Assembly (NCBI GenBank): GCA_900540405.1
Contig: UQFW01000006.1
Span: 1 to 36,566, forward strand
DNA: 36,566 nt
DNA from: Candidatus Avelusimicrobium faecicola
Lineage (GTDB): Bacteria; Elusimicrobiota; Elusimicrobia; Elusimicrobiales; Elusimicrobiaceae
Reading direction: 5' to 3'
How positions within the stretch are numbered: the first letter of the stretch is position 1; each line of letters starts with the position of its first letter. Of the stretch, positions 25,216-33,994 are shown one piece after another. Both the position numbers and the translations under genes were made by a program. The notes under the pieces were generated by a model. It did no database searches and was not told the origin of the DNA. It saw nothing but the letters and a program-made list of their open reading frames with translations.

Positions 25216-26448
25216 ATGAACGCAAAAAAACTGTTTTGGCTCCTCTTTTTACTCAACCTGTTTAACTATATAGACAGGCAGGTTTTGTTTTCCGTTTTTC
25301 CCCTCTTGCAGGCGGATTTACACATTACAGACACCCAACTGGGCACCTTGGCCAGCGTATTTATGCTGGTGTATATGCTGTATGCCCCGCTGGTGGGCTA
25401 CTTTGCGGACCGCACCCAACGCCAAAAATGGATTGGCGCCAGTGCGCTTATTTGGAGCGCCGCCACCATGGCTTGCGCTTGGGTGAAAAATTACGCCGCC
25501 TTACTGACCGCCCGCGGGCTCATTGGCGTGGGCGAAGCCGGATTTACCACCATCGCCCAGCCGTTTTTGGCGGAGAACTTCCCCAAAGAAAAACGCGCCA
25601 CCTTACTGGCCTATTTTGCGTTAGCGTTGCCCATAGGCAGTGCGCTGGGCTATTTGGCCGGAGGAGTGATTGGCCAGCACTGGGGGTGGAGAGCGGCCTT
25701 TATGTTGGTGGGCGTGCCGGGCCTGTTTTTGGGGTTGCTGGCGCTGACTAGAATAAAAGACACGTTCCGCCTGGCCCAATCCCCGCGGGATAGGGCGCGC
25801 CGGGTGGATTATTTGATATTACTGCGCAACAAAGCGTTTATTTTTTTATGTTTGGCGCATGCCATGGGCACTTTTGCATTGGGCGGATTTTCCGCGTGGT
25901 TGCCCACTTATTTCCACCGTTTTTGGGGTTTTTCGGTTTCGCGGGCAGGGTTGGTTTTTGGCGCCATGGTGGTAGTGTGCGGGGCCCTAGGCACATTTTT
26001 TGGGGGCAAACTGGCGGATAAACTCTTAAAAAAGACCCATTTAGCGTATTTTATTACTATTTTTGCTAGTTTTTTACTGGCCTTTCCGTTTGCGGCAGGA
26101 GCCGTATTTTGTGCGAAACTGCTTCCGGCACTGCTCTTGTTGGCCGGAGGAATTGTGTGCATTTTCCTGCCCATGGGGCCCATCAGTGCGGCCCTGGTGG
26201 CGCTGACCCGCACGCGGGTACGCTCCATGGCGTTTGCAGTAAATATTTTTATTATTCACGCGCTGGGGGATGCTGTTTCCCCGGTGCTGTTAGGCAAGGC
26301 GTCGGATATTTGGGGCTTAAAAACGGCCATTTTGTTTTGTTCGTTCGCCGTGCTTCCGGCCTGTTTGTTTACGCTCTGCTCCGCTTGGTTCGCCCGCAAA
26401 AGCGGCCGCCTGCGCGAGTATTTAACCCCCAAAACGGAAACAAAATAA
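25216..26448 (+). CDS. MFS transporter, Spinster-like
   Basis: A 410-residue major facilitator superfamily carrier with about twelve membrane helices. The first helix reads FNYIDRQVLFSVFPLLQADL, a Spinster-family hallmark. The helix 2-3 loop GYFADRTQRQKW matches the MFS motif A (G-x3-D-R-x-G-R-R/K). GVGEAGFTTIAQPFLAENFPKEKRA is the second conserved region. The substrate cannot be predicted; organic anions, sugars or lipids are all possible. No ribosome site is visible before the ATG at 25216; TATAAA at 25201-25206 lies ten bases before it, so a leaderless transcript is possible. A TTG 39 bases upstream is an alternative start, but gives a non-typical N-terminus. Confidence 0.88.
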   Translation: MNAKKLFWLLFLLNLFNYIDRQVLFSVFPLLQADLHITDTQLGTLASVFMLVYMLYAPLVGYFADRTQRQKWIGASALIWSAATMACAWVKNYAALLTARGLIGVGEAGFTTIAQPFLAENFPKEKRATLLAYFALALPIGSALGYLAGGVIGQHWGWRAAFMLVGVPGLFLGLLALTRIKDTFRLAQSPRDRARRVDYLILLRNKAFIFLCLAHAMGTFALGGFSAWLPTYFHRFWGFSVSRAGLVFGAMVVVCGALGTFFGGKLADKLLKKTHLAYFITIFASFLLAFPFAAGAVFCAKLLPALLLLAGGIVCIFLPMGPISAALVALTRTRVRSMAFAVNIFIIHALGDAVSPVLLGKASDIWGLKTAILFCSFAVLPACLFTLCSAWFARKSGRLREYLTPKTETK

Positions 26449-26483
26449 TAAAAAACGCGGGGAAACCGTTTCGTTCCCCCGCG
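26448..26483 (-). terminator. Rho-independent terminator for the GH57 gene
   Basis: On the minus strand the hairpin CGCGGGGG/CCCCGCG (loop includes AACGAAACGG) is followed by TTTTTTATTATTTTG. It abuts the stop of the convergent MFS gene. Confidence 0.85.
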
Positions 26484-26505
26484 CCGGAAATATCAAACGC
26501 CGGTG

Positions 26506-28875
26506 CTAAAGCGCAATTTGCAACTTGCGCGCCAAGGCTTTCAGCACATCTTTGGTGGCTTTTTCCTTGCCTAAGCCTTTCAAGGCCAGGAAAACAAACT
26601 CCTGCGCGCGGGTAATATCCGGCGTAAAGCCGAAGATTTCCATATAATTCATAAACTCCACCACTTTCATAGCGGCGGCACTGTCCGACGGATTGCGCGC
26701 AAACGCAAACGCAAGCAGGGTCAGTTTTTCGCTCACCACCCGGGTTAAATCCGCATTAGCCACATTTAAGCCCAAGGTTTTTACGTCTTCCATTAATTCT
26801 TCTATGGCGTTTACGTCCAATTCTTTCGCGCGGAACTCCGCCTTTAAGTCACTCGTCAGCACAAAGTCGGCCACCGTTAAAAACGGCGCCGGCAGGGGCG
26901 TGCCGATATATTGCAAACCGCGCACCACCGGGTATTGTTCTTCAAAAATTTGGGTGAATTTTTTGTCCGTGTCTTCGTACACTTTATCCAACACCAAATC
27001 AATCACCTTGCGCTGTACGTCCTTAAATAAATCCGTCAGCGCGTACACCGTACCAAACCGCTTGCGGATAAGTTGCGCACATTCGTCATAACGGCCCTTT
27101 TCAAAAGATGTTTTTAAGGAAGCAAACAGCGCCTCTTTATCGGCCGGCACATTTGCCGCCGCGCACAAAAACGCCGTGGCCCCTTGCTGTAAAACGGCAA
27201 ACGCAAAACGGCGTACTTCCAACGTGACGGCGGAAGAAAGTTTCATTTCCCCATAATACAAATGGTTGGCGGGTGCGCTTAACAAAACCGGCTTAAAATC
27301 TTCCACCCGGCAATCATAGGCTTGTTGCGGGTTTTGGGTTTTATCCGTCAGCACCGCCACCGCGTGCTGGGCGGCCACTTTTTCAAGCGGCATTTTTTGC
27401 GGCAACACAAAGCGCGTGTAAACCACCGCTCCGTTTTTCAAATCCCGGATATTGCTGGGGGCCGCTTCCAAACGCTTGATAAATTCCGGCTCCAAATCCA
27501 CGCCGCTCATGCGTTTATTTAACTCCGCCGCCCGCGCCGCGTACTGCATAATTTGCACGGTTTCAATCCCGCTGATTTCGTCAAAAAACCAACCGCAGCT
27601 GGTGTACATCAGCATAGCAAAGCGTTGCATTTCCAGCAGGCAGAGCGCGCCGGAACGGTCATTCCAGGCTTTCTCTGTGGCGTGGCGCAGGAAAAAGCGG
27701 TGTTGGGCATCCAAACTGCGGTCCAAAACCAATTCAATATATTCGTCACGCGCCTGCCACGGGTCCTTAAAATACTGGGCGCCCACCGTGTTAAATGTTT
27801 TAACCATTTCGTCGCGGAGCCAGTCCAAGGCTTCGCGCAAAGGCTTACGCCATTTTTGGTGCCAACCGCGGTGCATGCCGGAGTTGCAACCGCAATCGGC
27901 CCGCCAACGCTCCACCCCGTGAAAACAACTCCACGACGTATTTTCAAAAATCTGCGCTTCATACTGGGGCGGATTTTTGGCTAAAAACTCCCCGTAAACC
28001 GTCACTTGCACATCTGTTTTTTCTTCCACATATTTTAAGCAGTAGGCCAGGGCCATATCGGCAAATTTTTGGTGGTGGCCGTATGTTTCTCCGTCGGTGG
28101 CTATGTGCATCAGTTGCGCTTCTTCGCCGGAGTTATAAGTGCTTAACAACCGCCCGGCAAAAGTTTCCCCGCTTTTTAGCGTGTCCGAAAAAGCAATCCC
28201 CTGGGAAATCGGCCCGTCGTAAAAGAACAGGGCAATTTTGCGCCCGCTGGGCAGTTGGCACTGGTACGCCCGCTTGGGGTCTACCCGGCCGCCGGAAACA
28301 TCCTGCCACTGCGTTTGGCCGATAGGGCGCACGCGCGCGCATTGGCCCGGCGCTAAAATTACAAATTTCATGCCACATTCCGCCAATACTTCCAGCGTTT
28401 GCGTATTGCAGGCGGTTTCGGCCAACCACAAGGCTTCCGGCTCCCGCCCAAAGCGCTTCTTAAAATCAGCAATACCCCAACGCACTTGGGTATATTTGTC
28501 CCGCTCGTTGGCTAACGGTAAAATAATGTGGTTATACGCCTGGGCAATCGCGCTGCCGTGGCCGGAAAAATTTTCCCGGCTGAGTTTATCGGCCTCCAAA
28601 ATGGCCCGGTATACTTCCGGCTCTTTGCGCTCCATCCAGGATAAAAGCGTCGGCCCGAAGTTAAAGCTGATACGGGCGTAGTTATTAATTAAATCGGTTA
28701 ATTGCTGTTTGCCGTCTAAAACGCGCGCCAACGCATTGGGCGCGTAGCACTCCGCGCAAATGCGGGAGTTCCAATCGTGGTACGGGGCGGCGCTGTCTTG
28801 GATTTCTATTTCGTCCAGCCAGGCGTTCTCCCGCGGGGGTTGGTAAAAATGTCCGTGTATGCAAAGATATTTCAT
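26506..28875 (-). CDS. GH57 glycoside hydrolase with DUF3536 domain
   Basis: A 789-residue family-57 glycosidase or alpha-glucan-acting enzyme, with the catalytic (beta/alpha)7 barrel at residues about 1-330 and a DUF3536-type C-terminal region. The opening IHGHFYQPPRENAW is a family hallmark. Candidate catalytic residues are E153 (WLAETACN) and D261 (ATDGETYGHH). No signal peptide is seen, so it probably acts in the cytoplasm on storage or imported alpha-glucan, together with glgP. The exact activity (amylase, branching or other) cannot be told. I chose the ATG at 28875, since the family begins at KYLCIHGHFYQPP; the ATG at 28911 would add a non-homologous 12-residue stretch. No ribosome site is visible and TATAAA lies seven bases upstream of the ATG. 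Confidence 0.88.
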   Translation of the reverse strand: MKYLCIHGHFYQPPRENAWLDEIEIQDSAAPYHDWNSRICAECYAPNALARVLDGKQQLTDLINNYARISFNFGPTLLSWMERKEPEVYRAILEADKLSRENFSGHGSAIAQAYNHIILPLANERDKYTQVRWGIADFKKRFGREPEALWLAETACNTQTLEVLAECGMKFVILAPGQCARVRPIGQTQWQDVSGGRVDPKRAYQCQLPSGRKIALFFYDGPISQGIAFSDTLKSGETFAGRLLSTYNSGEEAQLMHIATDGETYGHHQKFADMALAYCLKYVEEKTDVQVTVYGEFLAKNPPQYEAQIFENTSWSCFHGVERWRADCGCNSGMHRGWHQKWRKPLREALDWLRDEMVKTFNTVGAQYFKDPWQARDEYIELVLDRSLDAQHRFFLRHATEKAWNDRSGALCLLEMQRFAMLMYTSCGWFFDEISGIETVQIMQYAARAAELNKRMSGVDLEPEFIKRLEAAPSNIRDLKNGAVVYTRFVLPQKMPLEKVAAQHAVAVLTDKTQNPQQAYDCRVEDFKPVLLSAPANHLYYGEMKLSSAVTLEVRRFAFAVLQQGATAFLCAAANVPADKEALFASLKTSFEKGRYDECAQLIRKRFGTVYALTDLFKDVQRKVIDLVLDKVYEDTDKKFTQIFEEQYPVVRGLQYIGTPLPAPFLTVADFVLTSDLKAEFRAKELDVNAIEELMEDVKTLGLNVANADLTRVVSEKLTLLAFAFARNPSDSAAAMKVVEFMNYMEIFGFTPDITRAQEFVFLALKGLGKEKATKDVLKALARKLQIAL

Positions 28876-28939
28876 ATATATATTTATAGCAATTAATGCT
28901 AGAATATGCACAGGAAGTGCTTTCCCGCCGTAGAAACCC

Positions 28940-28967
28940 TTGATTATTGACGGACGGCGGTTATACT
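28940..28967 (+). promoter_or_regulatory. Promoter for the PhoH-like gene
   Basis: TTGATT at 28940-28945 and TATACT at 28962-28967 with a 16-base spacer, upstream of the start at 29011. Confidence 0.55.
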
Positions 28968-29010
28968 AAAAGTAGGGAGTAGTAATTCCCATTATCGCCG
29001 AGGTGCGCTT

Positions 29011-30336
29011 ATGAAAAAAACATTTATTTTGGATACAAACGTCTTGCTGCATGATGTAAACTGCCTGCACGCATTTGAGGATAACGCCATCATTATCCCC
29101 ATGGCCGTGATTGAAGAACTGGATAATTTCAAAAGCGAAGGAGATACCCGTGGGAAGAACGCCCGCATGGTATCGCGCGCGCTGGACGAAATGCGCAAGC
29201 TGGGGCACTTGAACGAAGGCGTCACACTGGGCGGCGGAGGCACCTTAAAAATTGAATTGGACAAGCCCAACATTTTGCCGCAGTCTTTGTCCTTCAATAA
29301 GGCGGATAATTCTATTTTGAATATTGCCTACACGCTGGCTAAAAAAGAGGGCGCTTATAAAAAAGACCACGCCCCGGTAATTGTGGTGACCAAAGATATT
29401 AATATGCGCCTGAAAGCCGAAGCCCTGGGCCTGGACGCGCAAGACTACACCACCGATAAAGTAAATGTGGACGAGCTGTATACCGGCATGGCGGAAATGG
29501 AAGTTTCTTCCGAACAAATTGACGAATTTTACCGCCACAAAAAACTGCCCATTCAAGACGGTTTATATTTCCCGAACGAATTTATTATTCTAAAGGCCAA
29601 CGACGGCAGTAAAAAGTCGGCCATGGGGCGCGTGGCCAACAACGGCGAACTTTGCATCCGGCCGCTATCCTCGCAAGAGCCTGTGGCCTGGGGCATTAAA
29701 CCCCTCAATAAAGAACAGCGCTTTGCCATGGAATTACTGCTGGACGACAGCTTGGATATTGTCACCCTGGTAGGCACCGCCGGCACCGGTAAAACCTTAA
29801 TTACGCTGGCCACCGGCTTGCAACGCACCATGGACGAAAACGCCTACCGCCGTTTGGTGGTGTGCCGCTCCATTGTGCCGGTGGGGAAAGACTTGGGTTT
29901 CCTGCCCGGTACCAAAGAAGAAAAACTGGAAGCCTGGATGGGCGCCATTTATGACAACCTGGCCTTCCTGGCGGACCGCAAAAACCCGGACGAAGGCGAA
30001 GAAAAAGCCCACTATCTGTTAGATAGCGGCAAGATTGAAATTGCCTCCGTCACCCACATGCGCGGGCGCTCGCTCCCCGGGCAATATATGATTGTGGACG
30101 ACGCCCAGAACCTCACCCCGCACGAAATGAAAACCATTCTTACCCGCGCGGGCGAAGGCACCAAAGTAGTGGTCACGGGGGACCCGTACCAAATTGATAC
30201 CCCGTATTTGGATGTGGAATCCAACGGGCTGACCTATTTGGTAGACCGCATGAAAGGCCAAAAAAGCCACGGGCACATTACGTTTACCAAAACGGAACGC
30301 AGCCGCCTGGCGGATTTGGCTTCCAAATTACTGTAA
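29011..30336 (+). CDS. PIN domain-PhoH family ATPase
   Basis: A 441-residue PhoH2-type protein, fusing an N-terminal PIN ribonuclease-like domain to a C-terminal PhoH P-loop ATPase; studied members act as RNA helicase/ribonucleases. The PIN domain (about 1-140) has the acidic residues of FILDTNVLLHD, an IEELDNFK motif and VVTKDINMRLKA. The PhoH domain has Walker A GTAGTGKT at residues 255-262, RSIVPVGKDLGFLPG, and the Walker B/Q-loop segment MIVDDAQNLTPHEMKTI followed by VVTGDPYQID. Length and domain order are standard. GAGGTG at 29000-29005 supports the ATG. It is transcribed divergently from the GH57 gene. Confidence 0.93.
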   Translation: MKKTFILDTNVLLHDVNCLHAFEDNAIIIPMAVIEELDNFKSEGDTRGKNARMVSRALDEMRKLGHLNEGVTLGGGGTLKIELDKPNILPQSLSFNKADNSILNIAYTLAKKEGAYKKDHAPVIVVTKDINMRLKAEALGLDAQDYTTDKVNVDELYTGMAEMEVSSEQIDEFYRHKKLPIQDGLYFPNEFIILKANDGSKKSAMGRVANNGELCIRPLSSQEPVAWGIKPLNKEQRFAMELLLDDSLDIVTLVGTAGTGKTLITLATGLQRTMDENAYRRLVVCRSIVPVGKDLGFLPGTKEEKLEAWMGAIYDNLAFLADRKNPDEGEEKAHYLLDSGKIEIASVTHMRGRSLPGQYMIVDDAQNLTPHEMKTILTRAGEGTKVVVTGDPYQIDTPYLDVESNGLTYLVDRMKGQKSHGHITFTKTERSRLADLASKLL

Positions 30337-30358
30337 ACACGTTGTTTTGCACTTTACG

Positions 30359-30389
30359 CCAAGGGCCTACTTTTTGGTAGGCCCTTTGG
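30359..30389 (+). terminator. Hairpin after the PhoH-like gene
   Basis: Arms CCAAGGGCCTAC and GTAGGCCCTTTGG flank a six-base T-rich loop. The tail is only weakly T-rich, so efficiency is uncertain. Confidence 0.6.
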
Positions 30390-30438
30390 CCTATATAAAT
30401 TGGGTCCAAACGGCACTGGTTAAAAATCCGTTTTTTTC

Positions 30439-30444
30439 TATAAT
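30439..30444 (+). promoter_or_regulatory. -10 element for the large exported protein gene
   Basis: A perfect TATAAT is followed by a purine-rich leader of about 36 bases. The -35 is weak (TGGTTA at 30417-30422, 16-base spacer). Confidence 0.4.
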
Positions 30445-30480
30445 ATATAGAGAGGGAGTCTATATACAAAGGATTTGCTT

Positions 30481-33400
30481 ATGAAAACTTTTATCAGCCG
30501 CGTATTAATTGTCGCTTTTACTTGCAATATTTTATTGCCCAATCCGGCCGTTTTTGCCCAGCCGGTTCCCAAGGGGAACGACGTTTTGGTGGCGCCGTGG
30601 AATAAGGCCATTCAAACCCCCACCGCCGGGCAACTGCCGGCCACTACGGATATTTACGGCCAAAAACAAGAAGAATACAACGCCCAGAGCGACCAACGCC
30701 GCATTAAACGCGGGTTGGATAAAAGTGATGCCCAAATCAACCAATTTTTAGCCAATGGCGATAAAAACAGCCTGGTAGATTTTTTAACCAAAAACGAGCT
30801 TCCCAAAGACGGCATCCAATTAGGAATGCAAGAATACGTCCCGGGATTGTTTTTCACCCACCAATCGCAAGAATCGGCCAAAGCGGCGTTAGGCAGCTTA
30901 AACAAGCTCTATAATGACGGCCAGGTAGATTTGGCGGATTTGACCGCTTTATTGGGCGCGCCGTCCCCCCAAATTGCCAGTTGGGCCACCGATATTTTAC
31001 AGGCCGAATTTTCCGTGCAGGACGACACCGACCTGGAAACCTTTTATTTGCTGTTATCCCTCACGCCGGACGTGCAAAAAGCGGCCTTAAAACGCTTAAA
31101 CGCCCTGGAACAGCAGCCGCTTTCCGAGCGGGACGGCCTGCCCGGGTTTTCCCTGCTTAAAAAAGTAGCCGGTAAGCAAGTGGAATCCCAAGAAAGCGTG
31201 GCTTTGCGCGGGAAACTGGAACTTTTACTGGCCGGATTAGCCGCTAATTACCAAACGGTACTCCAACAACAATGGTTCAAACCGCTCCTTCAGTATGAAA
31301 ACATCCTCAAAGGCGCGGCGGGAGAAGACGGGGCCAACTATACCGTTCTGAACGACTCGTTCCAACCGTCTTTTTATGCCCAACGCAAAGAAGCCCTGCT
31401 GAAAAGTATGGACTACTGGCGCACCTTAAAAGAAGTAGTGGATAACGAGCCGAACGCCGCCCGCCTGATGAATGCGGATTACGCCTCCGTAGCGCTGATG
31501 AAATACGACGGCGTGGCCGGCTTTAGAAAAGTGATAGACTTTTTGGACAGCCAAAACAAAAACTTAAACGGCACCAAACAACAAAACAATTTAGACCCGG
31601 CCAACTTTGCTATCTTAAACACGGTATTTAATAACTTTGCCGCGCTTTATTTACCTTTGATAGAAAGCCGGGATACGGCCCTGCCCGCCAAGCAAAAAAA
31701 TGAAATTATCAACGCGCTGGCCCATTACGCCAACCACGGCTCCGCGGCGGTGCAAGTATTGGCGCTTTCCCTGTTATCCAAAATGTACGAAGCGGCCGGC
31801 CCTAAATGGACGCGCGGGAAAGGCAACGACAATGGCGCCAAAGGCGGCCCGGCCTTAAACAAAAACCAGGCCAATCAAGTAGCCGATAAATTAAAAGATT
31901 TTTACTGCCGTTTAGATATGGCGGCAGACCGCCCGGTGCTGAACCTGAACGCAGATAAAAACTTGGAAATGCGCACCCAGTTGGCGCAAGCGTACAACCG
32001 TATCCGCCGGGACGCGCAGGGTAATGTGGTAAACGCCCAGACCCCCAATGCCGAGCCGTACATCACCCACAATGGGAAGCGCTACTATATGAAATTGATA
32101 TTGCAAGCCTCCCCCATAGAAGGCGGCAAGCAACACGCCGCCGGCGGATGGTATTGGGCTACCCGCGATAATAAAATTTTACGCAAGCTCAACCCGCAGG
32201 AAGCCAAAGCGGCCGCCGATTATAAACGCTGGGGCAAGTGCTATGTCCGCACCGGGGCAGAGCCCCAAAAATTGGGCTTAGCCGCCAGCGAAAACAAAGA
32301 CGACCTGATGTGGTTTATTTTATCCTGGGTAGCCATTGGCGGCGTGTTTAATGTCATTGGCAAAGGGGTATCGGCCACCGGCAACGCCTTGCGTTTGGCA
32401 AGCCAGGCCCGCAAAGTGCCCTTGGGGCAACGCTTGGCGTACATCCGCAGTTTTACCCAACAAGCCCGCCAGGCCAACAAATTATCTAAAGAATTATCCC
32501 AAATGGGGGTGCGGGTGGAACGGGTCGCCCAACGGGCGGACGGCTCCACGGTTGTCACCAACGCGCTGAAAGACGTAAACCCCAAAGGCATTACGCAGGG
32601 TTATAAAATTACCCAGCGCTTCCCGGGCGGCAAAACCGTGACCCATAAAATCGCGGGGGAAGTAGTGGTCCGCCCGACCACGGCCGCCGGCAAACTGCCG
32701 GTAAAAGCCAACGCCAAAGAAACTATTTCTTCCGTCACGGATTTGGTGGATAAATATGTGACTAAAATTCCGCAAGGGGCATCCAAACAGGCGTACCAGG
32801 AAGCCCTGGCCACGGAAAATTTATTCAAAGCCGGGTTGGAAGAACTGACTAAAGGCGCCAAAGAAGCACCGATTTGGATTGATTTTTCCAACACGTCTTA
32901 TGTTCCCACCAACTATCTGGGGGTGCCGTACACCAAACCGGTGCGTTTAGACGTTTTGGAAGCCATGTCCCAACCGGGCACGGTACTCAACGCGGCGCTT
33001 TCCAAACCCGGGGAATATGTGTTAAAGTACGTCAAAAATATCGGTACGGCCATGGGCGGCTTCGCTGTGGCAGACGTAGCTTTGCACCCGGTACAGGATA
33101 TGCTGGACGGTAAATACCAATCCGCGCCGGAAGGCTCCCCCTGGTATTACGGCCCCGTTAATTATTGGAACAATATGGTTTCCCCGTTGCTTACCAAAGG
33201 CGGCTATGCCGAAACCATGGGTTCCTCCATCATTTTGCCGTTTTCTTTAATGAATAAAGGGGTACAGGCTTCTTGGGACGCCATTACCCAATCTGCCCCG
33301 ATTACGGCAAAGGAAGCGCAGCAACAAGTGGAGCAAAACCCGTATATCCAAAAATATAAAAAAGAAGCGGATAAACGCCAAGCCGAATTTGATGAAGATA

Positions 33401-33648
33401 TGAACCGCCTGATTGTGGCCTGGCAAGAAAGCCAACGCAACCCGGACGATATGTCTGCCGCCAACGAATATTTTGCCTTAGTAAGCCAATATGAGGGCAA
33501 ATACGCCAACAACACCCAAAACAGCTTCAACCAGAAATGGGCGTTCGTCACGCGGTGTTTGGCGGAAGGCATTAACCCGTATGACTACCAAAAACAGGTG
33601 GATGAAAACGGCGTAGCGCAAGATGCCTGGTTGCAATTCGGCAATTAA
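30481..33648 (+). CDS. Large exported protein of unknown function (1055 aa)
   Basis: I do not recognise this protein. It has a clear signal peptide (hydrophobic core to about residue 24, then NPAVFAQ), so it is exported. Residues about 60-480 are almost wholly helical, with HEAT/ARM-like stretches such as DVQKAALKRLNALEQ and SAAVQVLALSLLSKMY. A 470-600 segment contains a GKRYYMKLILQ beta-rich portion and a Trp/Tyr/Cys-rich patch. Hydrophobic segments lie near residues 608-630, 850-870 and 912-930, followed by a charged helical tail (about 945-1055). An AAAGGA ribosome site supports the ATG at 30481, and an upstream TTG would add two residues. Codon style is like its neighbours. It stands alone between its own promoter and a strong terminator, so context gives no functional clue. 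Confidence 0.8.
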   Translation: MKTFISRVLIVAFTCNILLPNPAVFAQPVPKGNDVLVAPWNKAIQTPTAGQLPATTDIYGQKQEEYNAQSDQRRIKRGLDKSDAQINQFLANGDKNSLVDFLTKNELPKDGIQLGMQEYVPGLFFTHQSQESAKAALGSLNKLYNDGQVDLADLTALLGAPSPQIASWATDILQAEFSVQDDTDLETFYLLLSLTPDVQKAALKRLNALEQQPLSERDGLPGFSLLKKVAGKQVESQESVALRGKLELLLAGLAANYQTVLQQQWFKPLLQYENILKGAAGEDGANYTVLNDSFQPSFYAQRKEALLKSMDYWRTLKEVVDNEPNAARLMNADYASVALMKYDGVAGFRKVIDFLDSQNKNLNGTKQQNNLDPANFAILNTVFNNFAALYLPLIESRDTALPAKQKNEIINALAHYANHGSAAVQVLALSLLSKMYEAAGPKWTRGKGNDNGAKGGPALNKNQANQVADKLKDFYCRLDMAADRPVLNLNADKNLEMRTQLAQAYNRIRRDAQGNVVNAQTPNAEPYITHNGKRYYMKLILQASPIEGGKQHAAGGWYWATRDNKILRKLNPQEAKAAADYKRWGKCYVRTGAEPQKLGLAASENKDDLMWFILSWVAIGGVFNVIGKGVSATGNALRLASQARKVPLGQRLAYIRSFTQQARQANKLSKELSQMGVRVERVAQRADGSTVVTNALKDVNPKGITQGYKITQRFPGGKTVTHKIAGEVVVRPTTAAGKLPVKANAKETISSVTDLVDKYVTKIPQGASKQAYQEALATENLFKAGLEELTKGAKEAPIWIDFSNTSYVPTNYLGVPYTKPVRLDVLEAMSQPGTVLNAALSKPGEYVLKYVKNIGTAMGGFAVADVALHPVQDMLDGKYQSAPEGSPWYYGPVNYWNNMVSPLLTKGGYAETMGSSIILPFSLMNKGVQASWDAITQSAPITAKEAQQQVEQNPYIQKYKKEADKRQAEFDEDMNRLIVAWQESQRNPDDMSAANEYFALVSQYEGKYANNTQNSFNQKWAFVTRCLAEGINPYDYQKQVDENGVAQDAWLQFGN

Positions 33649-33664
33649 TTCATACATACACCTC

Positions 33665-33697
33665 GCGGGCACTTTTTGAGAAGTGCCCGCCTTTTTT
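33665..33697 (+). terminator. Rho-independent terminator after the large exported protein gene
   Basis: Ten-base arms GCGGGCACTT and AAGTGCCCGC with a six-base loop, then six T. Confidence 0.92.
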
Positions 33698-33728
33698 GGG
33701 CTTAAAACCAGGCCGCCGGGCTTTTCCT

Positions 33729-33771
33729 CCACGCCACGCCGGGCCACACCACACCACGCCACACCGCGCCC
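33729..33771. repeat. Low-complexity CCACGCCAC-type stretch
   Basis: A purine-poor tract built of variants of CCACGCC and CCACACCA. It lies in the 346-base gap between the convergent exported-protein and nfnA genes. Apart from this and the two flanking terminators, I see nothing in that gap. No gene or ribosome site is convincing there. Confidence 0.5.
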
Positions 33772-33940
33772 GGGCCGCAGTTTCCTTTTTATCCCTAAAA
33801 TCCAGGCGCCGGGTTATCGCGCCCCAGCAACTATCCGGCCTTCAAACAGCGGCCAGTGTATATGCAGGGGCAAAATATAAGTTTTTCCCCCGCACCGCAC
33901 GGCCTTAAAACAGCCTTGTTTTTTGTTTACAAAGCCACCA

Positions 33941-33976
33941 AAAAGGAGCCCTCTTATTCGTAAGAGGGCTCCTTTT
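33941..33976. terminator. Terminator for the nfn operon (bidirectional hairpin)
   Basis: A perfect 16-bp stem (33941-33956 with 33961-33976) and a four-base TTCG loop. On the minus strand it is followed by a T-rich run, ending the nfnB-nfnA transcript 19 bases past the stop. Confidence 0.92.
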
Positions 33977-33994
33977 CTAACCGTTTCCAAAGGC

